Source: Pseudisothecium myosuroides (lineage: Eukaryota > Streptophyta > Bryopsida > Hypnales > Lembophyllaceae). From it: a DNA stretch of 64,000 nt. This document shows, in pieces, positions 20,783 to 32,559 of this stretch. The notes beneath the pieces were generated by a model. That model worked only from the letters and a program-made list of their open reading frames with translations. It did not search any database and was not told the DNA's origin. The stretch's first letter is position 1. Every line of letters begins with the position of its first letter. The position numbers and the translations under genes were made by a program. Location of the stretch: NCBI GenBank assembly GCA_951799445.1, contig OX637288.1, forward strand, positions 8,124,501 through 8,188,500, read 5' to 3'.

Positions 20783-23059
20783 CTCGCCTTGTTTGTTACT
20801 ACAAGAAGTGTGCACGTTCACCTGCTAATTACAACCAATGTACAATGCCTCCACCCTCATAACGTCATGCTCCTATCCTACCTCTACCTTCATTCCTTAT
20901 AGGCATATTGTCGCGGCGCATTAACACATTTCGATTCTTGATTGGTTACTACCTCATACTATGCCGGCAGCGCCCTTGTGTGTCCGCCATCACAGGTCAA
21001 ATCCTTCTTCCACGTCTAGATGCTCAACACAATCCTTCCATCTCTACTCAGCGTTCAACCGGGTCGATTGGGTGTATAGTCCGACCGGTTTACAAGACAC
21101 CCCGACCGCTGACAATCCTTATGATTCTAATCCTTGGAAATTTGGTATCCATGCTGTTTTCACGATCCATTCTTCATTACAGTTTGACAGAGTTTGTCGC
21201 AGTTTTATGTAGCATGTTTTATATCAACATCAGTTTCATGTGATCGTTGTTTTTGTTTCAACAATGTTGCATTCCTATTGTCCACCATTCTGGCATCATT
21301 TTGCATGGAGATTCTTGACATCCTAAACAATTTGAGATTCAATTCGATCACCTTCAAACCCTGTTCTTGACTGGAAATTTGGTTCAAGATTTGATACTTA
21401 AAATTTAATTCAATTTTGCTTCAACATTTGGTGGGTTTCTCACTTCTCATTTCATTTATCTGTTTTCTTTCTCTGGGAGTTTATAGTTCATTGCTTACGA
21501 GATTTGGGATTTCCTCAATTTCCACTCTCACAATGAGGATAGGAACATTGGGCACAAAAGAGAGAGCTCGAGTTGGAATGTGACAAACTGGGATGATTTG
21601 TAAGGACTTCGCAAAAAAAATGAGCATGCCACGTCCCATTCAAAAACCAAGCCATAGGCCTCGAAAGTTGTCTGATCATACATTGATAGACTTGTCTCGT
21701 CTCATCAATAAAGATTGATGTCAAATACTTGCGGCAAATTTTCATGAGCATCGTAACACAATTCAAGCATATATATGTTGACTTGGCTTTGCTAACTACA
21801 TTATTTAAAAAAAAAAACTCTATCTTAATCCCCGAGTGCCCAAGCCTTTCCAAGTGTGTTTTTCTTAAATAAAAAGAGCATAGGCTTACAGTTACCCCAA
21901 TGAAGCAAATTGTTTTTTTTTCCAAAACCTAATTGTATAGATGTTTAAAGAGCTTGCTTATTAGTGTGCACACTAGTTTTGAGTGTGAAATTGCACAAGA
22001 GTTGTGAGATTACAACAAGAGAAATGCACGTATCCTATTTTTAATATGCTGCTTCTCCCCACAATGTTTAAGAAATTTGCATATCCTACATGTAGGTCAG
22101 TTTTATAAATAATTAGGAAAAATATGGAACATGTCTAAATTTGAAAAATTGTTTCTCAAAATTTGAAAAAATTTCATTGTTGCCAATTCTGAATATTCAA
22201 AAATTATTCTTGAGAAAATTTGGAAAAAAAGAACATATTTATGCATGAATAGAAAAAATCAAACCATTTCAAGAGGATTGTTAAAAATTAAGAAGTACAA
22301 AGTGCCGAAAGCCAAAAAAATCAAATCAAGCTTTCTAGTTGTCCAAATGCCAGAATTAAATTATTTTAGCACCAAACTGCCAAATCTGACCTGAATGTAT
22401 GGTATAAGAGTTTTTTGGGATTGGAAGTGACATGAATAACAAAAATTGTGTTAGCAAACTAAAATGCACTTTCAAAAATCTTAAATTCAAATGAAGAGCT
22501 ATCAAACTCATTGTACAATCCACCTTGCAATTGTTGAAACACAATTTTTTTTTAAAACTAGACATTGCATATGACTCCAAATCAACACTTGCATGTTTAA
22601 ATATTCAATGGTAAAATTCATGAAACACTTTACACTTTTCCTTGGGACCGTTTTTAAAACAAATGGATTAGTACAATTTTCTAAATCTCAAATCAAGTGA
22701 AATTGACAAGCTTTATTCTTCTACTAATGCTACACGTATGCCTTTAAGGACTCCTTTCAAAAATAAAATATTTATTACTTTCAGTGAATTTTTTTTTTTT
22801 TTAATAGTTAGCCTTCAATACTACCCGTAAAAAATTTTAAAGCAGTCAAAAGAATTTAACTAACTACACCAAAACAAGCTTGGAATTTTGGAGCAATCAT
22901 ATATGGTCGCTTAGGAACTTAGGATTAATATAAAACATAGAGCAAAAAGATTAGCTTTTGGTTGCAAATACTTGCATTGGACCGAAGAAAGTCATTTGAT
23001 TAATGAGTTGTCAGGTGAGCTTGGGAAGAACTCTTGGCAAATTAAGGTACAACAAAATG
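20783..23059. other. intergenic region
   Basis: The stretch at 20900-21240 is slightly less AT-rich and open in two frames, with no recognisable protein. The minus-strand open stretch 21515-21925 also matches nothing known to me. The remainder is AT-rich with no visible feature. Confidence 0.45.
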
Positions 23060-23061
23060 TA

Positions 23062-23930
23062 CAGTCGGGTACTGAAAGCTTACGAACTGCCTTCTTGAGC
23101 CATTGAATTTTTTTTGTACAATGTGGATTATAATTGGTATTTTTTTGGTAAACATAATTTTGCATCCTTACGCAATCCTAATCAAGCATACCAAATTTCA
23201 GTTTCAAAAAAGTAAAATTCCATTTTTGGTGAATTTTTGAAGTCAATTTTTGTGGGTTTACATAATATTTTATTGGAAACAATTGGTGGTGAATTTTTTT
23301 AATTCGATTGCATGGATACGTAGGGAACATCCATACGCACATCTTTCATATTAAAAAACATTGCCTTAAGTAACAAAAATATAATTTATTAAGAATTCAA
23401 TATAAGGTGGCATATGCCCAAACTTTGTAAAATAGAGATCTTTATATTTTAACTAGATTTTGGCAAAGTAATTGTATCATCATGTTGAAATGTACAAAAT
23501 TAGTCACAATGTAAGGGTCAAATGTCAAAATCTAGTTTAAATATAGAGATATCCGTTTCTTCAAATTTTGATCATACGACACTTTTCCTTGAACTCCTCA
23601 TTGCTCATATTTTTGTTACTTAAGGGGGTGTTTTTTAATATGAAAGATGTGCATATGGATGTTCCCTACGTATCCATGTGATCAAATTAAAAAAATTCAC
23701 CACCAATTGTTTTCAATAAAATATTATGTAAAACTTAAAAAATTGACTTAAAAAATTCACAAAAAATGGAATTTTGCATTTTTGAAACTGAAATTTGGTA
23801 TGCTTCATTGAGATTGGGTAAGAATTGAGTGAAAATTATGCAAGATGAAAAAAACCTATTTTATTCTATGTTATGTACAAATCTTTGAATGGATCAAAAT
23901 TGCAGTTTGTAAACTTTCAGTACCCGACTG
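23062..23930. mobile_element. 869-bp long inverted-repeat (foldback) element
   Basis: The ends are CAGTCGGGTACTGAAAG in inverted orientation, each flanked by TA (23060-23061 and 23931-23932). The two halves are inverted copies of each other nearly to the centre: the segment at 23265-23360 (ATAATATTTTATTGGAAACA ... GGAACATCCATACGCACAT) recurs inverted at 23635-23735. No transposase is seen. Its transcript would form a hairpin of roughly 400 bp. Confidence 0.85.
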
Positions 23931-24550
23931 TACATGAGAAATATGCATGAAATTGTCTAGCATCTAGTTTTAAATTTGGTGGAACATCTGTGATGGTTTA
24001 GGATGCCTTCATAGGTTTTTAACAAAAGTCCTTCACAACCATCATGCCTCAAGGTAAAAGAAATACAATTGATTTTGTTCATAATGTACATTGAGCGGTT
24101 TCTATTTCGTGCACAATCAACCTCATGAGCTCACACTTATGGAAGATGGTGCTCCAGTCCATCTCCCACTGTAATTTCAACAGAGGGTGACATCAGTAGA
24201 TAGTAGATAGTATATAGAAAAAGATCCACATTGTTGTATAATTTTGAATTTTTCATCTACATATTTGTAATGATGCTGAATTACTCTTTACTATGATCTA
24301 ATGAAATTTGTGGTTTAGAAATCCATTTAAAAATCTGAAACTCAAAAATAGACAAATTTCCAAAGGCTAGTTGATTCCCAAATAAGTGTTGAATTAGCAT
24401 GTGCTAAAGAACAACCAAAAGTCATTTACTATTGTGATTGTAACATTGATTTCACTAGTCTTATGTGTGGACCTAACTAGCATTATTGCTAGAGTAGTAA
24501 GTAGTGACACTAAATAGTGCAATGTAATGACTTTGATGTAGTATATATAG

Positions 24551-24725
24551 TAGAACCTCTCTGAAGTAGTAGGTCTGGGACCAGTCAAATAAGCTATTAC
24601 ATTACAGAAGTTTATTTGCTTATGGAGAGTCATTTTTAGTCATAACCTTTGTTATAAGGACCGGTCTAAAAAGATTTGCTTATAGAGGTTTATTTACTTA
24701 TGGGGGGCGACTTAGGGAGGTTCTA
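24551..24725. mobile_element. Emigrant-like (pogo/Tc1-type) MITE
   Basis: The left end TAGAACCTCTCTGAAGT and the inverted right end TAGAACCTCCCTAAGT enclose 175 bp with internal TTTGCTTATAGAGGTTTATT repeats. The pattern AGTAGAACCTC followed by GGGACCAG resembles the Emigrant/Lemi MITE terminus known from plants, from memory only. Confidence 0.65.
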
Positions 24726-25394
24726 TTGCACAAGCAACATTGATAACATGGATTGCACCTAATTGGAAGCTTTTCCGACAAGGCAACTACACCAGATTGT
24801 GAACTTTACCCACAACAATCTAAAAAATAGATTGTTACCTAAAAAATACACAAACTAAACACTGAGAGTTCAGAATTGGCTTGGAGGACACCTTCAATCA
24901 GCACTTTGAAAATCATGATTTATTCATGTAGTATCCAAACATTGCAAGCTAAAATACTTGAGAATTGTTTTTCAATTCCAAACAAGACTCAGCGCAAGTT
25001 GAAGCAGTCTAAAACTAGAAACTACTCTAAGATGCTTATTCTGAATGCTTCTAGGGGTATATACCTTAATCAAAGCTATCATACTTGCGAGCATAACAAA
25101 TATGAGGATTACAAGCAGATGACAAAGATGAGTCTCACCAAAAATGACCTAAAACCTTCTTTGTATTCTTGTGTGATAAAATTTGCAAAGAATTCAAAAA
25201 TTCACCTCTACCATTTGTACCGGTAGTAACCTTGCAACAAAATTGGAGTAGCCGTGAAATTGTCTTCAAGTTGGAGTCTCTTCACTACGTCACTTTAATT
25301 TCTGGACCGAAAGACAGGTTACCCACCATGATGATCCTACACTACGCCCTTCTTGGGCAAAGAAACCGAGATTCACAAGACATACTCGATTCTC
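24726..25394. other. region downstream of the UCP gene
   Basis: No supported gene. The plus-strand open stretch 24876-25226 has no recognisable motif. The region probably contains the UCP 3' UTR next to 25395. Confidence 0.4.
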
Positions 25395-28300
25395 CTAGTC
25401 CTTTGGAATAAAAGCCTTCTTGGCCTGCAGTGGCATCAGATAACCTTGTTAAAGCATTTTCCTGAGCAATATAGATAGATATTCATTCACAATAGATATG
25501 TTCAGTGACATTACAAAGGCACTCATTAAAAAAAGACTGCTCCAGCCAAACCGAACCTGCTCCACAGTTATAAACATGATGACGTTCCAGGAACCAAGTC
25601 GACCAAAGTTGGGCCAGAATCCCTTATAAAAAGCTCCGGCACCCTGCACACAGCAACCACCGCATTTGTCTTAACTTGTGATTGAAGAGGCTAGTTAATG
25701 ATGGTCCAACTTGAAAGGAGCTACAAATACCTTGGGCCCAAACCAACTTTTATAAGCAAGTGTCGTTACTGCCAACGATTTTGCAGTTAAAATGAAAAGG
25801 GTGGGCAATCCATATTGCTCTAAAATGCTATGAGGGTTGAAACTTCGTAACAAAAATCAATCATGCATGAAAGAGTTGAAAAGTTTAAGAGAGGAGTAGA
25901 AGGATGTCGAGGCACGGACATCATTTTTAAATGTCTGAACAAAACAGTCAATTGTGCCCTTATATGCGCCCTGTCCTCCTCCCATCATTCTGGACTTGAC
26001 CTGCACAACAGCAAAATTAATTTAATAATATAATTCTGGGAATAAAATGAATCCCCGGTTCATTTTATTCATGGTCATGGTCAGCCTGTCAAAACCCAAA
26101 GGTCTCGCATGCTTGAAATTCGGCAGAACCTGTGGAATGATACCATTTTAAATTTAAAAGTGTTTCAGAAAAGATTTATGTCAGTGGAGAGACACGAACC
26201 ACATCGACAGGAGAGCCCACACAGACAGCAATGAATCCTGCTCCTAATCCAGAGAGTATGTGAGTAACAATGTTGTCTGTAAAGCCAGGGAGCTTCAATA
26301 ATGTCTGCAATTCACAAAATGTCACATCAGCACAAAGAAATCCTCTATGTACATCCTCACTCACTTTCTAAAAGGAATAATCCAAAATTGGACGCTCATG
26401 GTAGCTAGGATAGAGAGGACTCATCTCACCTGCTTGACTTGGTCATAACTAGCCAGTTCGGCAGCATTGATGATGGCGTTACGAGCAACATTCGGACCAA
26501 GTCCCGTCCACAATTTAGTAAAACCTTCCTGAAAATGGAAGTCGAAGGATTTAGGTCAGCAAGAAATCAGCACACGATAGAGGAGTCAGCGCTGGCTTAG
26601 AGAAGAAGGAAATCTCAGAATCAGGTTTCAAAACTTACAGAGGTCCAGTACTTCAAGAAAAGAAGAATCAGAGTCACCCAATCTGGTAAAAAACCTACAA
26701 GAATCGCAAGGTTTGAAACCTCCTTTTTAATTATAACCCCAAGCTACTTACGCAGCATCCACAATTCAATCAAAACAAGTAAGGCATTTAGACAGAAAAG
26801 ACAAAGAAATGAATGAGAGCGCACCTGTTTGATAATGGTGGAGTATGCATTCATGGCACCGCTGTACCGACGGGGCACACCCGGCGCGAGCTTGCCCTCC
26901 GACTGGAGCCGCACTTTCACGAGATCCGTAGGACTTGCCACACAAATGGCCAATGCCCCTGCCATTGAATCCACCCATGGTTTCAAAGACCAACAAAACT
27001 GAAAATAAAACAAGGCAAAACAGATTCTCTTGAAAGAATTAAATCAGAGACAACACTCGTTACAAGCCAATTGGAAGTAACAAATGTAAATGAAATGATC
27101 TGAAGAGCATGGATCTGACCTGTGGTAAGACCAGCAGCAACCTTCTTCCACAGCGGAGCATCTCCGACGTGGTCTTTTCCAATGTACACTCTCTTTACCT
27201 GAATACAAACCATTGATATAAGAAAAAGAAAAAAACGAATCATCATTAACCAATTATTGCTTGACAAGAATCTAGACAGAACGTATTCACTTTTGCAAGT
27301 TTTCCTAGGTGGTCTTTTCCAGTGTACACATTCTTTACCTGAGTTCAAGTCATTAATATAAGAAAAAGAAAAAATGAATAATCATTATCCAATTATTGCT
27401 TGACAAGACAGAGTCTTCGTTTTCGCAAGTTTTCCTTCTATCTAGACATGAACTGACTCTGAACCGTGCACAAATATCATGAAGCATCAAGTGACCAAGC
27501 TACCCACATCACTGAAAATAGACAAAAATGTTCTCAAACATACTTCGGTGTAATTCATCTATTTCAAATGCCTATTGAAAACAGCAATCGTCCAACCACT
27601 GGATGCCGGCTTTATTAGGGCTTAAGCAAATCTCTACTTCAGGAGCCATGAATTAGGTGCAAAGAAGATTGTTACCGGTTCGTAAAGCCCAATTCGTAGC
27701 CCGCCAAACAGGCACTGGCGATGAAGCCCTGGAACGATGCCCTTCCACAGAGAGGCCGCTCCTTCTTCTCTGGCGATGGTGGCCATGGTCCCGAACATTC
27801 CTCTGTACTTGGGCGCCACATTGACTTCGCCTGCCAGGGCTTTCCCTTGCAGCTGCAACCTCACCTTGGCTGTATCTAGCGGGATGGTACATACCTGTCA
27901 TCAACAATTTGCATACTTCTTAGCTTTCCATATCACTCAAAACAATAACAATTCCAAAGAAAACGCCCCACTCTTCCGAGTATGGGTGGACGCCCTACCT
28001 AGCATTAAAACATACATGACTGAATAGTGTTCTCATCATGACATTAGATTCTACAAAAGAAGATGCAAGATCATTAGTACAGTGTCAACAATTCTTGAAA
28101 TAAAGTGGCTCACATTAGATAGACTTAAGAGTGCAATACAATCAGAGGTTTAACCATTCTTGCTGCAGCGATATATCAGTGTACCCTAATGCAGAACAAT
28201 GCCTAACGCAACAATTTATATAATCGTCTACTTAAGTAACAAACACGAACAACTACGAGCCACTTGAAAACAAGTCCTCGCCGCTCCGGAACTTCAAAAC

Positions 28301-28566
28301 CTCACCCAAAACCCAAAGAAAACCAAAGCCCACAAAACAAATTGCGAATATCTCACACACGCCAAAACCATTAGATCGAACGAATCGCACAAAAACCCAC
28401 AACCCAAACCAAGTAGTACAAGCACAATCTAATCCGCCAACACGGTAAACAAGAATTCAAGAAAGAAAATCGGTACCTCCGCCCAGCAAGCGCTGAAAGC
28501 GCTGGCCAAGAAGGTGCCATAGAGCGGGATGGGTTTGGCAGTCGGCTTGGCCTCTCCTCCCGTCAT
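25395..28566 (-). CDS. UCP: plant mitochondrial uncoupling protein (SLC25 carrier)
   Basis: Eight visible exons plus a short last one, transcript order: 28477-28566, 27676-27894, 27120-27198, 26825-26958, 26430-26528, 26200-26304, 25920-26000, 25557-25643 and 25395-25424. All phases agree, giving 307 residues from ATG to TAG, the usual UCP length. Three mitochondrial-carrier signatures are seen: [33 protein letters not shown] and [15 protein letters not shown], each the P-x-D-x-x-K/R gate of one of three two-helix repeats. Other family residues are [45 protein letters not shown] and [17 protein letters not shown]. It sits in the inner mitochondrial membrane and carries proton leak and dicarboxylate/amino-acid exchange. 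The C-terminus (AKKAFIPKD) comes from a 30-nt last exon. The donor at exon 7 (GAT|GTCCGT) is weak but phase-correct. The gene appears intact. Confidence 0.93.
27169..27438. repeat. 140-bp tandem duplication including the start of UCP exon 3
   Basis: Unit A (27169-27308) holds the acceptor and first ~10 codons of exon 3 plus intron sequence. Unit B (27309-27438) is a diverged copy lying in the upstream intron. Unit B keeps an acceptor and encodes [13 protein letters not shown], compared with [13 protein letters not shown] in the real exon, but has no matching downstream coding part. It is a decoy half-exon. Confidence 0.8.
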
Positions 28567-29189
28567 GGCGATTGCTACAACAGATTGAAGACACAATCTA
28601 GAGAAGGAAACCGATGGAGAACAAGGTTTGGAAGCAAAGAAAAGAGACGTGTAATGGCTGATGAGCCTTGTATTCTCCGAATTGTGCAAATGGGGAACTG
28701 GTGTTCGATCTGTTGGGATCTAGAGTCAGGGATTGAAGGCGGCTTGTTTTGAGGAGAATTGGTTTCACGTTTTCTCGATTGATGTCAGGAGTTGAATTGC
28801 ATTGAATTGGTGTTCTCGTGATTCTGATTCTGGTGTGAGCAGATGCGGCGTCACCGAGGAGTCATCCGCCAGCAGTTCGCCACGCTCATGAGCGAGACGT
28901 TTAGGTCGAATCCACAAGCCACGACGAAGGAATGTGCAACCAGTCTTCACATGGAATGTACGTCATGCGTTCATTTTAGGCGGCAATCCTGGGTGCACAC
29001 AAGGTAAGAGGTCCATAAAGCGCCAATTTAAGAGCTGCGACTGAATTTGGGGAGGTGAAACTTCTTTGACATATTTTTCAGTAAATTTTCCTTGAAAGAC
29101 ATACAGAATTGGCATCTAACGCAAGTTTTTTTGTATTTTTTGAAGCTTTGTGGAATTAGTTATGAATTTTTGAAGTTGAAATGACATGG
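28567..29189. other. UCP promoter / 5' region
   Basis: This is the region upstream of the UCP start codon on the minus strand. No clear TATA box was identified. From about 28995 a degraded relative of the TAAGGTAG inverted-repeat family begins (AAGGTAAGAGGTCCATAAAG). Confidence 0.4.
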
Positions 29190-29303
29190 GGCTCTGAAAT
29201 CGCCCACCTCCTCAAATGTACACAATTTGTACATTGCTTGTACAACACAAAAAGGAACATGTACAAAGAGTGTACATTTGAGGAGGTGGGCAATTTTAGA
29301 GCC
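29190..29303. repeat. 114-bp foldback
   Basis: The left arm CTCCTCAAATGTACAC and right arm GTGTACATTTGAGGAG, with flanking GGCTCTGAAATCGCCCAC / GTGGGCAATTTTAGAGCC, form stems of about 34 bp. The element abuts the MITE at 29308. Confidence 0.8.
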
Positions 29304-29307
29304 TGAA

Positions 29308-29499
29308 TGGGCAATTTCATCAAAGTGGCGGTATTATTGCACCATTTCGACGGTGTGACATTTTGACCATCTAGAATAGGTATAGAGTTTAGAACAAGCG
29401 TTCCGAAACATTTAAGACAAGTATAGAGTTCAAAATAGCCATTCTGAATTGTAAAAGCGCCAAAGTTCAGTAATACCACCATTTTAATGAAATTGCCCA
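29308..29499. mobile_element. 192-bp MITE (TGGGCAATTTCAT family)
   Basis: The inverted ends TGGGCAATTTCATCAAAGTG and TGGGCAATTTCATTAAAATG extend into a GGTATTA block on each side, over 30 bp. Related copies lie at 38481-38632 and 50714-50860. No coding capacity. Confidence 0.85.
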
Positions 29500-31838
29500 T
29501 CTAAGCACTTTAAGAACTTCCTACCAGTGATCTCAGAACTAGTTCAAGGTTTTTAGCCAAATGTTCATTTTTGGAAGATTTTTTTTGAATTTACACTAAG
29601 GGCATGAAAGAATTAAGTAGCAACCGAGCGAAATTTAGCCAGTTTTGGGATCGCTACTTCCTACCTTATAGTAAGCAATTTTTGTTGGAGTGATATAGCT
29701 GTTTAGATCTATGTAAATGGATGAAACATGAAAAATACTTATGAAATTTGAGTTATTTATCCCACAAAAATGTACATTTGTCCAAAAAAGAGCAATATTG
29801 TCCTAAAAATATGTAGCAATTCAATGATTTCACCTACTAAAAATGGGGGAATGTATTGACTAATATTCCCTCAACAAAATTGTATCTCTTTTGAACAAAA
29901 ATTGCTCACAAAAATATATATTGGATAGATTGTTCTTGAAAAATTTGGATGCTAAAATAAGGTTGCAAATTCTGTATAGCATTTGGTGGTGAAGGTTGGC
30001 ATTTCTTGCTGAATAATTAATTGAAGTTGGGAAAAGTGATTAAGCAGATGCTTGAATTCACTATTTAATTGAGACCCTACAACTTGGTATGCAAAATAGC
30101 CTTAGTCCTTAAGCAATACCACATGAGTGAAAGAAATTCTCTATAGCACTAAAAAGACTTTATAATGGTTGTTGAAAGGAGTAATTACTATGTAAGTTTA
30201 AATCTCTTTAGTTTGTATAGAAAATTCTAATACATTCAATTTGGATTAGTGATGCAGAAATTATAAAGTATAATGTTTTGTAGTCAATCCAAGCATCTCT
30301 TAAGAAATTATGCATTGACTTTGTTTTAAAACTCAATTTTTATAATTAAATTTCTAAAAAATATGGTTCATTGGATTTGTTTTATTAGCTAGACCCCAAT
30401 ACTAGAAAAATCTCACCAATAGTGTAGGAATGTTTCAATTCCATTTGAGAACTATTAACATTTTATTTTTTCCTTCCATCTTTTACCAAATTTAGTTCAA
30501 TAATTTTTCAAAGAATGGAAACTAAGGGCCCTTGTTTTTGTAGACTTTCAACTCAATTCTTCAACATGATTTTCTAAAAAATAAAATGTCTTTTCATTAG
30601 TGGGAAAAAAAAATGTGAAGAGGATACAAAGCCTTATTATCTATTACAAAATGCAAAAATATATTTTGTATTATTCAATTTAAACATTATTTTCTTGCAA
30701 CCTCTAGTATTGTTAGACTTGTACAAATATGTGTGGATAAAAAGTTTGCCTTAGATGAATTTTCAAACTCAAACACTTCAAAGAATGCTCAAAGTGGTTT
30801 GCCTTTGGAGATACTCAGTGGCCACTTCTCCCAAAAAATATTCCATAGGTAGTGCAAACTAGTGGGCAAGGGGCTCATTGATTGGAGTACATAGTTGATG
30901 GTTGCAATCATATGGAATCTTATTTTATTGGCTATAACATTCTTGAAAAAGAGGCTAGAGTCTCTCTACAACATTGCTATACACAAAAAATATAATTATT
31001 TGTATAGTAGACACAATTCATGGACAAGCTTCAATTCATGATTTTCTCATTCCACTTACTAAAGAATCTTGAAAAAAAATTACTTCTATTGAAAGTTTTT
31101 TTTTCACTAAAAATTTGATTAAATTCAAAAGATTCAAAATTTGTTTTGAAAATTTTGAAAATTCATTTATATACATTTGTGTTACTTGCACCACAATATG
31201 TCCAAATTTTGTTTTATTCCTCTAATTCCTCAATTACCAATGGCAATTTTTGTTAGTGTACCAAACATTTTGGAAGTCACTGTAGGTGCACTTCCCTTAG
31301 ATTGAGAATTTTGTCTGCGAATTCAACAAGGACTTTCCGGCAGGGAAACGCAGAGCCATTTTTTTTTAAGATGGCCCTGAGTGTTAGTAGATATAATAAG
31401 ATTGCTCCCATTCAGGTCCCACCGTCATTCTGACTTTGTTGTAGGCCATATATACTAGCGCAGGTGTTTAGAATTATGATCACTTAAAGACTTGGGAAGC
31501 AATCCCCTCTGCAGATACCGAGGCAAAATTCTTGAGAAGATCAAAACTGAAAACTCCGAGAACAAAAGGTTTGGGACTCAGCAGCACAAGGTCGTCACAC
31601 GCAGGATTTGGAAGCAAGATTTGAAGCAGTATCTGTCAAGGCTAGGAGCACATGAAACCTCAAAACTGCAAATCTGCTTCTGTTGACTCTTCCCACAAGC
31701 CAATAGAAAAATGTACCTACTCAGCCTCATGACAAGTGTAAAGGTCGGAGAGAAAGACAAAATTTAGTATTAAAAATCAATAAAACAGCTCCATGAATTA
31801 CTCAGTTTGAGCACACATCCACAAAATTGTTGTTAGTC
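29500..31838. other. AT-rich intergenic region
   Basis: No gene, RNA or clear repeat structure could be supported in this stretch. Confidence 0.5.
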
Positions 31839-32138
31839 TAAGGTAGGGAGCTGTAAAAGCGACCCTTTAAGAGCTGATTTGCATTTTGGGGGAAGCTAAA
31901 CTGCTTAAAATAATTTTCAGTAAGTTTTTCGTGGTAAGAAAAATGGAATTGGCATCTATCCCAAGTCGTTTCATATTTTTTGGACATTCATGGAATTAGT
32001 TATGAATTTTTGAAGTTGAAAACACAGTGGTTTCTAAAAGCGACCCCCTCCTGAAATGTACACTTCTGGTACATGTTACGAGGCAGAATCTACCAGATCG
32101 CATTTAGAGACAGGTCGCTTTTACAGCCCCCTACCTTA
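31839..32138. mobile_element. 300-bp MITE (TAAGGTAG family)
   Basis: Terminal inverted repeats of about 26 bp start TAAGGTAGGGAGCTGTAAAA and are nearly perfect at both ends. The interior shares GGAATTAGTTATGAATTTTT with the degraded copy near 29150 and, inverted, with 48210-48500 and the 54-kb pair. Confidence 0.85.
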
Positions 32139-32559
32139 ATCTACAAACAGACCTAGTCAAGTGGATTGATATTGCCACATGTCCACCTCATATTATGGAA
32201 AGATCACGCCGTTTCTTGCATGAAGCGTAAGAATCACATCTACAAATAATATATAAAGACTTGATAACCAAGGAACTCTCCGTGCAGACTGTACTCCCAT
32301 AAACTGGATCAGTCAAGATGCGACTAAGCACGCTCTCCAAGGGCTAATTACAACGGCTTCTCTGTTCAGTTTACAGCAGCTGAAGCAAGGTTGAATGTCC
32401 ACCAGACCAGTATCATTCTTAGCAGAATCTAAGAAGCACTGGTGTAATGTACAGAAACGAGGACCCCTCATGGTTTAGGTCAAACGGCATACTAAACGAA
32501 TAAGAGTTTCCATTGCCCAAAACAGTCGCATAATACAAGGATTCTACCCAGAAAGAAAG

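Noticed and set aside
20908..21243. Two overlapping open frames after the YchJ-like gene
   Set aside because: They show some balanced composition, but no family resemblance and no consistent start. A transposon end precedes them, so they may be element interior.
21515..21925. 136-residue minus-strand open frame
   Set aside because: No recognisable domain or splice sites, and it contains A/T-run-coded stretches. Treated as chance.
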